Shown piece by piece: positions 1-5,962 of a DNA stretch of 16,911 bases (position 1 is the first letter of the stretch; every line of letters begins with the position of its first letter). The stretch comes from CAZRNB01 sp964601355 (GTDB taxonomy: Bacteria; Planctomycetota; Phycisphaerae; Sedimentisphaerales; Anaerobacaceae): the NCBI GenBank assembly GCA_964601355.1, contig CAZRNB010000062.1:1-16911 (forward strand). Reading direction: 5' to 3'. The notes below the pieces were generated by a model, which saw only the letters and a program-made list of their open reading frames with translations, had not been told where the DNA came from and did no database searches. The position numbers and the translations under genes are program-made.

Positions 1-2
1 AC

Positions 3-62
3 GAGTCCACCTTAAACAACCCTGTTTTCTGTCTTGACAATGGGTAGGGGTATAAGCAGTCA
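3..62 (+). pseudogene. Upstream in-frame continuation of the jelly-roll gene, interrupted by TAG at 45-47
   Basis: The frame of the gene at 63 reads ESTLNNPVFCLDNG, then a TAG at 45-47, then GYKQS and straight into MPYSYDNN. The QSMPYSYDN block is the usual start of this jelly-roll family and spans the proposed ATG at 63. The codons before the stop also fit the domain (a PVF...DNG segment). I infer a nonsense mutation or a sequencing error in a longer gene rather than a genuine start at 63. Confidence 0.5.
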
Positions 63-1043
63 ATGCCGTATTCTTACGACAACAACATGAAATACTCGGA
101 GGCGATTAGACCGTTGGATGGTTTGGCGCAGAACTGGACAAGAGATGGTGTTACAAAATTATCGCTTTGGCATAAGGGTTACCCTGCGTATCTCGGCAGC
201 TTCGTTGAGCAGCCGGCTGGCGTTTATACGGTAGGAGCCGCCGGTGCGGATATCTGGAAAACTAATGATGAATTCCACTTTGCCTATAAGGAGGTTGCCA
301 GCGGCGCCTGCTCAATTATAGCAAAGGTTGAAAGCCTGGACCCCATCAATAAAGATTCGAAGGCGGGGATAATGATTCGTGATTCACTCGATCCGGGCGC
401 GACAAATGCAGCGCTTCTGCTCACACCTGATACAACAAAGGGTCTGCGATTCCAGTTTCGTAAGACAACCAACGGTGTCTCAGAAAGAGGAACTACTGCT
501 GATCCGAATGCTAATCTCGATCCGAATGCTATGGCACCTTACTGGTTGAGATTAGAGCGTACGTCAGGTGGAATGGTCAAAGCATATCGTTCACCTAACG
601 GCAGCCAGTGGACACAATTCCCTATCCTGACAGTAACGATGACTATGCCGATATACATAGGCTTGGCTGTAACCAGCCATGATGCTAAGCAAGTGTGTGA
701 GGCCAAATTCTCTAATGTCAGCTTCCCCACCGGCACCGCTCTTGCTACGCAGGCATGGAAAGATACGGACATCGGCCTGATTAGCAACGATGCCGAGCCG
801 ATGTATGTTGCTCTGACAAGTGACAGCAAAACTGCGTTTGTATATCATGACGACCCCAACGCTGTGAATATTGAAAGCTGGACGGAGTGGCCTATCCCCT
901 TGCAGAGATTTGCCGACCAGGGCATAAACCTTAGCAATGTCAAAAGTTTCGGTATTGGTTTCGGTGACAGGAATAATCTGCAGTCCGGCGGTGTAGGTAC
1001 AATGTTCTTTGACGATATCCGATTGTATCGACCGGCGCCGTAA
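63..1043 (+). CDS. C-terminal part of a secreted jelly-roll / concanavalin-like domain protein (probably 5'-truncated or broken)
   Basis: Probably a fragment of a large extracellular carbohydrate-binding or surface protein. Residues 1-45 (QSMPYSYDN just upstream and at the start, then a WTRDGVTKLSLW strand) look like the first half of a planctomycete jelly-roll domain. Residues about 50-225 resemble the DUF1349-type concanavalin-like fold (AGIMIRDSL, APYWLRLERTSGG, YIGLAVTSHD). Residues about 235-326 look like the second half of the jelly-roll, ending GFGDR...GTMFFDDIRLY. One domain therefore seems inserted in another. The ATG at 63 is only the first Met after an in-frame TAG at 45-47. The same frame reads plausibly upstream to the window edge, and there is no convincing ribosome-binding site, so the true start is probably outside the window. 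No catalytic residues are recognised. A substrate cannot be named. Confidence 0.7.
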   Translation: MPYSYDNNMKYSEAIRPLDGLAQNWTRDGVTKLSLWHKGYPAYLGSFVEQPAGVYTVGAAGADIWKTNDEFHFAYKEVASGACSIIAKVESLDPINKDSKAGIMIRDSLDPGATNAALLLTPDTTKGLRFQFRKTTNGVSERGTTADPNANLDPNAMAPYWLRLERTSGGMVKAYRSPNGSQWTQFPILTVTMTMPIYIGLAVTSHDAKQVCEAKFSNVSFPTGTALATQAWKDTDIGLISNDAEPMYVALTSDSKTAFVYHDDPNAVNIESWTEWPIPLQRFADQGINLSNVKSFGIGFGDRNNLQSGGVGTMFFDDIRLYRPAP

Positions 1044-1104
1044 CCACAAGCCGATTAAAGTGGCAATTAATTGCGCGGTTGATTTAGCAGATTTGCGTCA
1101 TTTT

Positions 1105-1167
1105 GGGGCCTATACAAAAGTTTTAAGTTTAAAGTTTTAAGCTTAAAATTACTTTAGTATAGGCCCC
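1105..1167. repeat. Long-loop inverted repeat (11-bp arms) enclosing a heptamer array
   Basis: Left arm GGGGCCTATAC (1105-1115) is matched exactly by GTATAGGCCCC (1157-1167). After one mismatch, pairing continues for about 5 bp more. Between the arms lie four near-identical heptamers (1117-1144: AAAGTTT, TAAGTTT, AAAGTTT, TAAGCTT). No T-tract follows, so it is not a classic intrinsic terminator. It may still fold at the 3' end of the upstream transcript, or it may be a small mobile repeat. Confidence 0.65.
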
Positions 1168-1287
1168 GCTTTATGTTATAATATGTCTGTGATAAACCTA
1201 AGAAGAATGTGCATAGTGAAAGAATCCTCTACCGCAAAATAAAAGAATACAACCTTTAGGGTTTCATGTTGTGTATCGCCTATCTTC

Positions 1288-1329
1288 ATTCGACATTCGA
1301 AATTCTTTGTTCGATATTCAATATTTTAT
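1288..1329. repeat. Heptamer tandem repeat array, six units
   Basis: Six consecutive 7-nt units with consensus RTTCGAN: ATTCGAC, ATTCGAA, ATTCTTT, GTTCGAT, ATTCAAT, ATTTTAT. The period is exactly 7 although the units diverge. It belongs to the same family as the other heptamer arrays in this window. Confidence 0.7.
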
Positions 1330-1400
1330 GGTTTTTTAGCCATTTTTTGGTGTTTATCCCTTTTTTTTACTAATAATATAGATATTATCGGAATTTTCGC

Positions 1401-1429
1401 TTGACATTCTTCTCTAAAGAAGGTATATA
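1401..1429 (+). promoter_or_regulatory. Sigma70-type promoter for the PEP-CTERM gene
   Basis: TTGACA (1401-1406), a 17-nt spacer and TATATA (1424-1429) give a near-consensus housekeeping promoter. The predicted transcript start is near 1436, leaving a leader of about 66 nt before the strong GAGGAGG site at 1493-1499. Confidence 0.75.
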
Positions 1430-1501
1430 TTTATATGAAAGAGGGTGAGAAAGGATCATCTCAAGCTTTCCTATATAGAATCAACTTGAAAAGAGGAGGA
1501 A

Positions 1502-2323
1502 ATGATGAAAGAGCAAAAAATCAATATCTATTTGCGGAGTCTTGTTGTCATCCTAATCATCTCCCTGGCCACGCCAATGGCTAAAGCGGCGTTCGACATT
1601 GACTGGATTGCTATGACATGGTATGAAACCCACTTGGATGGCATAGCCGGGGTGAATCCGTGGTCTTTCGAGATCTGGGTGGACGTTGTAAAAGTTGGCA
1701 GCTTAGACCACATCGATGTCTTTAAACCTGCCGGTTCCAAGTTTACAACGCTAAATGCAGGTAATGATTGGGAGTATGAATGGGCCGGCTATTCTGACCT
1801 TGGCGCTCTAAAAGTAGATTATCCATTAGGAAGCTACAAATTCGAATTTTACGATGGCAGCAGTCTAATAGATACTTGGAACGCTCCGGACTCCAGCACA
1901 CTCTCCGAGCCTACGGGCCTTGTCGATTTCACTTACCCATCTGTGAATGGCCAGACGGGTATAAGTACCCATCCCACGTTCACTTGGACAGGCAGTAGTG
2001 GCGGGGATGCCTTAATGATGGGACTGTTCGATGCTGATCATTATCTTGAGGCTCCTGTCTCAATAGGTACACTATCGTGGACCCCGGGCGATCTGACGGC
2101 TGGTCACGAGTACGACCTTGAGGTCTCGATCATCAATGTCGCGGATTGGACTGGCCCTGGATTCCCAACAGTGACCGTTGGCGGTGACACTTTTAAACAT
2201 TCTGTCATGATTGAGCACCTTAATGAGATAAATTTCACCACCATCCCTGCACCTGGTGCTCTTATCCTTGGCGGCATCGGCGTAGGTCTTGTGAACTGGC
2301 TACGCAGACGCAGAATACTGTAA
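1502..2323 (+). CDS. PEP-CTERM sorting-domain secreted protein, function unknown
   Basis: An exported protein of 273 residues with both ends diagnostic. The N-terminus has a basic stretch (KEQKINIYLR), a hydrophobic core (SLVVILIISLA) and a likely cleavage after AKA near residue 29. The C-terminus reads PAPGALILGGIGVGLVNWLR and ends in RRRR-IL. That is a PEP-CTERM-type tripartite signal (PxP, membrane segment, arginine cluster), processed by exosortase in known systems. The middle (residues about 140-235) looks like beta-sandwich repeats (HPTFTWTGSSGGD), perhaps Ig/Fn3-like; no enzyme motif is seen. GAGGAGG at 1493-1499 lies 2 nt from the ATG at 1502 but 5 nt from the second ATG at 1505, so translation may begin at 1505. 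It is monocistronic, between a strong promoter and a terminator. Confidence 0.85.
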   Translation: MMKEQKINIYLRSLVVILIISLATPMAKAAFDIDWIAMTWYETHLDGIAGVNPWSFEIWVDVVKVGSLDHIDVFKPAGSKFTTLNAGNDWEYEWAGYSDLGALKVDYPLGSYKFEFYDGSSLIDTWNAPDSSTLSEPTGLVDFTYPSVNGQTGISTHPTFTWTGSSGGDALMMGLFDADHYLEAPVSIGTLSWTPGDLTAGHEYDLEVSIINVADWTGPGFPTVTVGGDTFKHSVMIEHLNEINFTTIPAPGALILGGIGVGLVNWLRRRRIL

Positions 2324-2342
2324 AATTTAAGGATATAGGATT

Positions 2343-2380
2343 AAAAAAAGGCCGTGAGCATGATGCTTGCGGCTTTTTTT
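2343..2380 (+). terminator. Rho-independent terminator of the PEP-CTERM gene
   Basis: Arms GCCGTGAGCA (2351-2360) and TGCTTGCGGC (2364-2373) pair over 10 bp, including two G-U pairs, around a TGA loop. An A-tract precedes and a run of seven T follows (2374-2380). It may work in both directions. Confidence 0.85.
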
Positions 2381-2381
2381 G

Positions 2382-2410
2382 TTGACCTCTCAAGCTTTCT
2401 ATGTCATCAT
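2382..2410 (+). promoter_or_regulatory. Possible promoter for the small antitoxin-like gene
   Basis: TTGACC (2382-2387), a 17-nt spacer and CATCAT (2405-2410). The -35 is good and the -10 is 4/6. It starts directly after the terminator T-tract. The first match is strong and the second weak. Confidence 0.35.
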
Positions 2411-2470
2411 AGATATTATCGAAAAACCTAATCATGTATAACGAATATTATAGCAGAAGGTCTAAAATTT

Positions 2471-2665
2471 ATGAGTATCATTAAGGAAGAAGCCAAAAAG
2501 CTCATTGATAAGCTTCCAGCTCATGCCAATTGGGATGACATTATGTATGAATTTTATGTCAAAAAAAAATTATCAGTCGCTTTGAAGGCTGCGGAAGAAG
2601 GAAAAGTTGTTTCTCACAAGGAAGTTAAAAAAAGGCTTCTTTCAAGTTCTAAATCACAGTCATAA
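2471..2665 (+). CDS. Small antitoxin-like protein (64 aa), no partner toxin visible
   Basis: A short, charged, mostly helical protein. Its KKLIDKLPAHANWDDIMYEFYVKKKLSVAL core resembles small bacterial proteins of the form KLPED.TWDDIMYEIYVRQ.I..GL.D...GRVV, often annotated as RelB-like or orphan antitoxins; this is from memory of the family and was not searched. AGAAGG (2455-2460) is a reasonable ribosome-binding site about 10 nt before the ATG. The next gene lies on the opposite strand 1 nt away and encodes a nuclease of the staphylococcal family, not a RelE/ParE toxin. It could be a solitary antitoxin, a relic, or an unrelated regulator. Confidence 0.7.
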   Translation: MSIIKEEAKKLIDKLPAHANWDDIMYEFYVKKKLSVALKAAEEGKVVSHKEVKKRLLSSSKSQS

Positions 2666-2666
2666 T

Positions 2667-3353
2667 TCAATTCTTTAGTAGTAGATTAGGTTTTTCTCTT
2701 TTTAGCCATTCGGGAAGCTGCTCGCGAGTTACTTTTTCCCATAATCCTTTTTTAAGGCTGCGCGCGCCTGCTTCTAATTGCTGATACTTGTTATAAAAAC
2801 TATGGCGGAATCGCAGGTCTGCATACGCAAAACCCTCGGAGAGCAGAGCTTCATTTAAAAATCTGCAGTCAGGCAACTGAACGTAAGCAAGCAACCGGTC
2901 GTATTTGTCTCTGGTTTTGTTTGAGGCGTCTAAGTAAATCGTGGCCGTTTTTCCTAAAGTTATTTTTTTTGTAAATTCAGCGGCCTCAGGACCAAAATAC
3001 ATCACGCCATACTCTTCGCTCTTTGTTTCAGGCGTATCAATTCCCCACAGTCTTATCCTGGTATGGTCATATCCATTATCAGCAATATCTATATCAATAG
3101 TATCACCATCAACAATATTTACTACAGTGAAGGCCTTGGTGTGGTACTTTTCAAGATCGTAGGCTTTTTGAACTTTTTGTTGGTCTTCAGATTTAGGCTG
3201 GCGGTGCCATATTTGCCTGATTGAGCTATGGTCGAACCAAACAAAAACAGCAGCCAGCAGAAGGCACAATAGCGTCATGCCGGTTCGCTGCCGTCTGCTC
3301 ATTGCATAACGGGGTTTGTAGTTCATAGTTCGTAGTTCAGAGTTCATTGACAT
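2667..3353 (-). CDS. Membrane-anchored staphylococcal-nuclease-like protein (thermonuclease family)
   Basis: SNase domain at residues about 55-215, the Ca2+-dependent phosphodiesterase fold that cleaves DNA/RNA outside the cytoplasm. Visible active-site blocks are VDGDTID, RIRLWGIDTPETK (Arg, Asp, Thr and Glu of the family) and YDRLLAYV (second Arg). GMTLLCLLLAAVFVWF near residues 25-40 is a signal anchor or signal peptide. The first 12 or so residues (MSMNSELRTMNY) are encoded by a heptamer repeat array (3314-3348). The next Met, residue 18 (codon at 3302-3300), gives MSRRQRTG followed by the membrane segment and may be the true start. Neither start has a clear ribosome-binding site. It follows lysC by 51 nt on the same strand but has no evident link to amino acid synthesis. 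Confidence 0.85.
   Translation of the reverse strand: MSMNSELRTMNYKPRYAMSRRQRTGMTLLCLLLAAVFVWFDHSSIRQIWHRQPKSEDQQKVQKAYDLEKYHTKAFTVVNIVDGDTIDIDIADNGYDHTRIRLWGIDTPETKSEEYGVMYFGPEAAEFTKKITLGKTATIYLDASNKTRDKYDRLLAYVQLPDCRFLNEALLSEGFAYADLRFRHSFYNKYQQLEAGARSLKKGLWEKVTREQLPEWLKREKPNLLLKN
3314..3348. repeat. Heptamer array overlapping the nuclease gene start, five units
   Basis: Plus-strand units GTTTGTA, GTTCATA, GTTCGTA, GTTCAGA, GTTCATT. Read on the minus strand it supplies the first codons of the nuclease gene, so the protein start repeats Met-Asn every seven residues. It forms an imperfect inverted pair with the array at 3359-3400. Confidence 0.75.
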
Positions 3354-3358
3354 TCTAC

Positions 3359-3400
3359 AAGCTATGAGCTCTGAACAATGAACTATAAACTATGAACCAA
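3359..3400. repeat. Heptamer array, six units, inverted relative to 3314-3348
   Basis: Units AAGCTAT, GAGCTCT, GAACAAT, GAACTAT, AAACTAT, GAACCAA. Its reverse complement matches the 3314-3348 array at about 28 of 35 positions, with 10 nt between them. The transcript between lysC and the nuclease gene could fold into a long imperfect hairpin. Confidence 0.75.
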
Positions 3401-3404
3401 TTTG

Positions 3405-4646
3405 CTAACTGGTTTTTGTCCGCTGTGCAGCGGGTTTGTCCAATTCAAAGGCGATACACACAGCTTCGAGAGCTTTTTCGGCCTGGTCTTTTTCTACGGC
3501 ACAGCTTATACGTATCTCGCTGGTTGTAATCGAATCAATATTGACCTTAGCTTTAGCTAAAGCGCCGAACATCCTTTCGGCTACGCCATAATGAGTCCGC
3601 ATACCAACGCCGATAACAGAAACAAGAGCAATATCCTCGCGAATAAACATACTTTCACAATGGATCCCGCTTTTGATTACATCGACGGCTTTTTTAGCGG
3701 CATCCAGGTCGGAAATTCCGATCATAAAAGACAGGTTTGCCTTAGCGGGACTTATTTCTGTCTGAACGATGTCGTTAACAACAACCTTTGCCTTGGCAAG
3801 ATTAGCAAAGATCTTTGCAGCGTTTCCAGGAACGTTATCAACGCCTATAAGGCTTATTTTGGCCATATCTTTTTGAATTGTCGCACCTGTAACAACTACA
3901 CCTTCCATTTGCGGCACCTCATGAGTAATTATTGTTCCCACTTTTTCATTTGAACTATTTCGCACGTGAATCCTGACATCATATTTTTTACCGAAAGCAA
4001 TCGACCGGTTGTGCATTACGCCGGCGCCAAGGCTTGCCATCTCAAGCATCTCATCATAACTAATCTGGTCCATTTTTACAGCTTTTTTGAATATCCGCGG
4101 ATCGGTCGTGAAAACCCCATCAACATCGGTATAAATCTCGCACTCTTCAGCTCCCACAGCCGCTGCCAATGCGACAGCAGTTGTATCTGAGCCGCCTCTG
4201 CCAAGCGTAGTTATATTTTCATCCTCATCTACACCCTGAAAGCCTGCAACAATGACAATCTTGCCCTGGTCCAATTGTTTATGAATTCGTTCCGCATCTA
4301 TACTTTTGATTCTTGCCTTTGTAAAGTCGCTGGTCGTGAGCATTCGAACTTGTCCACCCGTAAAGCTTATAGCATCATAGCCTTTAGCAGCGAGGGCCAT
4401 AGCGAAAAGTGATACGGTTTGTTGCTCGCCGGTGCTGAGCAATTGATCCATCTCCCGTTTCGGAGGATTGGGATTTAGCTCTAAAGCATCGGCAATTAAC
4501 TCGTCAGTCTGTTGGCCGCGTGCCGAGGCTACAACCACAACCTGGCTGCCACTGTTGACCGCCTTGATTACCCGCTCAGCAGCCCGCTTGATTTTTTCCG
4601 CATCGGCAACCGAAGTCCCACCAAATTTTTGTACGATTATAGCCAT
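3405..4646 (-). CDS. lysC: Aspartate kinase
   Basis: Phosphorylates aspartate with ATP, the first step towards lysine, methionine and threonine. The N-terminal kinase domain (about 1-240) begins QKFGGTSV and contains GRGGSDTTAVALAAAVGA and YTDVDGVFTTDPRI, all diagnostic of the family. Two ACT-type regulatory domains follow (about 260-335 and 340-405; QTEISPAKANLSFMI and NIDSITTSEIRISCAV), so allosteric feedback by end products is expected, though the effector cannot be read from sequence. The length of 413 aa is typical of monofunctional enzymes. AGGTGG (4650-4655) precedes the ATG. It has its own promoter (4670-4698) although hom and apgM lie upstream on the same strand. Confidence 0.95.
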   Translation of the reverse strand: MAIIVQKFGGTSVADAEKIKRAAERVIKAVNSGSQVVVVASARGQQTDELIADALELNPNPPKREMDQLLSTGEQQTVSLFAMALAAKGYDAISFTGGQVRMLTTSDFTKARIKSIDAERIHKQLDQGKIVIVAGFQGVDEDENITTLGRGGSDTTAVALAAAVGAEECEIYTDVDGVFTTDPRIFKKAVKMDQISYDEMLEMASLGAGVMHNRSIAFGKKYDVRIHVRNSSNEKVGTIITHEVPQMEGVVVTGATIQKDMAKISLIGVDNVPGNAAKIFANLAKAKVVVNDIVQTEISPAKANLSFMIGISDLDAAKKAVDVIKSGIHCESMFIREDIALVSVIGVGMRTHYGVAERMFGALAKAKVNIDSITTSEIRISCAVEKDQAEKALEAVCIAFELDKPAAQRTKTS

Positions 4647-4669
4647 GTTCCACCTGCACTATTTTCGCG

Positions 4670-4698
4670 ATTTTATTGAAAAAAGCCTTGTATGTCAA
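4670..4698 (-). promoter_or_regulatory. Sigma70-type promoter of lysC
   Basis: On the minus strand, TTGACA (4698-4693), a 17-nt spacer and TAAAAT (4675-4670). The predicted start near 4663 leaves a leader of about 17 nt that contains the AGGTGG site. The 13-bp inverted repeat at 4699-4763 abuts the -35 box. Confidence 0.75.
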
Positions 4699-4763
4699 CC
4701 CCGTTAGAAATTTTAGGATGTTCGTATAAATTATCTAAGAAGGAGTTTGGATTTCTAACGGGG
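4699..4763. repeat. 13-bp inverted repeat between apgM and the lysC promoter
   Basis: CCCCGTTAGAAAT (4699-4711) and ATTTCTAACGGGG (4751-4763) are perfectly complementary, with a 39-nt loop. The element lies 11 nt after the apgM stop and touches the lysC -35 box. It could be a terminator-like hairpin for the upstream operon, a two-site operator for lysC, or a small mobile repeat. No T-tract follows directly. Confidence 0.7.
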
Positions 4764-4774
4764 GTCAATCTTCT

Positions 4775-5962
4775 TTACAGCTTTAAGAAATACTCCATAA
4801 GCTCATAACCATTATTTATTTTCAAGCCTGTTTTTGCGGCGTTGGCCTCGCTAAAAGTCATCGGCGAAATACTGCTGATATTGTCGCCCGCCATTGCAAA
4901 CGGAACCGGCTCTGATGAATGAGCACAGCTCCGCACCGGAGTCGGGTGGTCAGGTGCGACGAGTATTCGCCAGCTTTTGTAATTCTGCAAGGCATCAAGC
5001 ACAGGTCCAACAATATATTTGTCTATTTGCTCGATCGCCTTTTTCTTCAACTCGGCGTTGCCCTCGTGAGACGCCTCATCGGGCGCTTCTATATGAACCA
5101 AAACGAGATCATACTTCTTCAGCGATTCTATCGCTGCACTGCCTTTGCCTTTGTAGTTTGTATCGAAAAATCCTGTAGCACCCGGCACCTCTATTAAGTC
5201 GAAACCAATAAGCCTGGCAAGCCCTCTGACCAGGTCAACGGCCGTTATTGCTGCGCCTTTGATCCCAAATCTTTTCTCGAAGCTGTCCATTTGGGCACGT
5301 TTGCCCTGTCCCCATAGCCAGATGGAGCTGACCTGATTTTCACCCAGGTCCTTCCTGACCTGATTTATATCGTGACTGCTAAAAAGCTGCTGAGAACGAG
5401 CCATTAAATCTATAAGAACCTCAGAACCTTTCCCATTGGGCAACAACTTTGCTATAGGCTTACCAATATAATCGTGCGGTGGACACGTCTTAACGTCGAA
5501 ATTCATATCTTTGAAGACCACCAAATGCCTATAACTGACACCTCTATAGAAGCGGAGATGTTCGTTGCCCAACCGGCTCTGCAATTCTTCAATCAATTTT
5601 TCGGCCTCTTTCGTAGAGATATGTCCCGCGCTATGGTCCGCCATTTTGCCGTCAGCGATTGTAACAAGATTGCATCTAAAAACCCAGTCGTCGGCGGAAA
5701 GCTTGATGTCGCGTGCAGCCGCTTCTATTGGAGCTCGGCCGCTATAATATTGCAGCGGGTCATAACCTAACAGGCTCATCTGCGCAACGTCGCTGCCCGC
5801 TTCCATATCCTGCGGCACAGTCTGAACGATACCTTGTCGGCCCATGGTGCTGATTTTATCCATATTTGGTATTTCGGCAGCTTCCAAAGCTGTTTTGTTA
5901 TCGAACTGCTCAATAGGCTCATCCGCTGCACCATCAGGAATTATTATTGCGTATTTAGTCAC
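4775..5962 (-). CDS. apgM: ApgM-type (COG3635) phosphoglycerate mutase homologue; possible homoserine kinase substitute
   Basis: Alkaline-phosphatase superfamily protein of the archaeal-type cofactor-independent phosphoglycerate mutase family, 395 aa. Metal-binding and catalytic positions are intact: PDG (Asp10), GSDVAQMS (Ser57 nucleophile, Asp58), YYSGRAPIEA, ADHSAGHIS, APDEASHEGN (Asp295, His299), PDHPTP (Asp338, His339) and HSSEPVPF (His348). The start is GTG at 5962; its G is the last base of the hom stop TAG, so translation is coupled, with AAGGA a few bases upstream. Lying between hom and lysC, it fits the family members that SEED/RAST annotates as a predicted functional analogue of homoserine kinase. 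A glycolytic role (3-PG to 2-PG) remains the alternative; the sequence alone does not decide. Confidence 0.88.
   Translation of the reverse strand: MTKYAIIIPDGAADEPIEQFDNKTALEAAEIPNMDKISTMGRQGIVQTVPQDMEAGSDVAQMSLLGYDPLQYYSGRAPIEAAARDIKLSADDWVFRCNLVTIADGKMADHSAGHISTKEAEKLIEELQSRLGNEHLRFYRGVSYRHLVVFKDMNFDVKTCPPHDYIGKPIAKLLPNGKGSEVLIDLMARSQQLFSSHDINQVRKDLGENQVSSIWLWGQGKRAQMDSFEKRFGIKGAAITAVDLVRGLARLIGFDLIEVPGATGFFDTNYKGKGSAAIESLKKYDLVLVHIEAPDEASHEGNAELKKKAIEQIDKYIVGPVLDALQNYKSWRILVAPDHPTPVRSCAHSSEPVPFAMAGDNISSISPMTFSEANAAKTGLKINNGYELMEYFLKL

Larger units (their letters stand above)
1044..1400. other. Non-coding stretch with two repeat arrays and a long inverted repeat
   Basis: No credible gene is visible here. 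The stretch contains an inverted repeat (1105-1167) enclosing a heptamer array, a second heptamer array (1288-1329), and AT-rich sequence leading into the promoter at 1401. An isolated -10-like TATAAT near 1177 has no good partner. Confidence 0.6.

Noticed and set aside
591..1049. A 152-codon open frame on the minus strand opposite the first gene
   Set aside because: It lies wholly opposite a frame with clear domain similarity, lacks a start signal and shows no recognisable protein features.
2667..3353. The nuclease as the toxin partner of the antitoxin-like gene
   Set aside because: It is on the opposite strand, belongs to the staphylococcal nuclease family with a membrane anchor, and follows lysC; toxin genes normally lie next to the antitoxin on the same strand.
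3591..3953. A 120-codon plus-strand open frame opposite lysC
   Set aside because: Shadow of the well-conserved aspartate kinase ACT region; no ribosome-binding site or recognisable motif.
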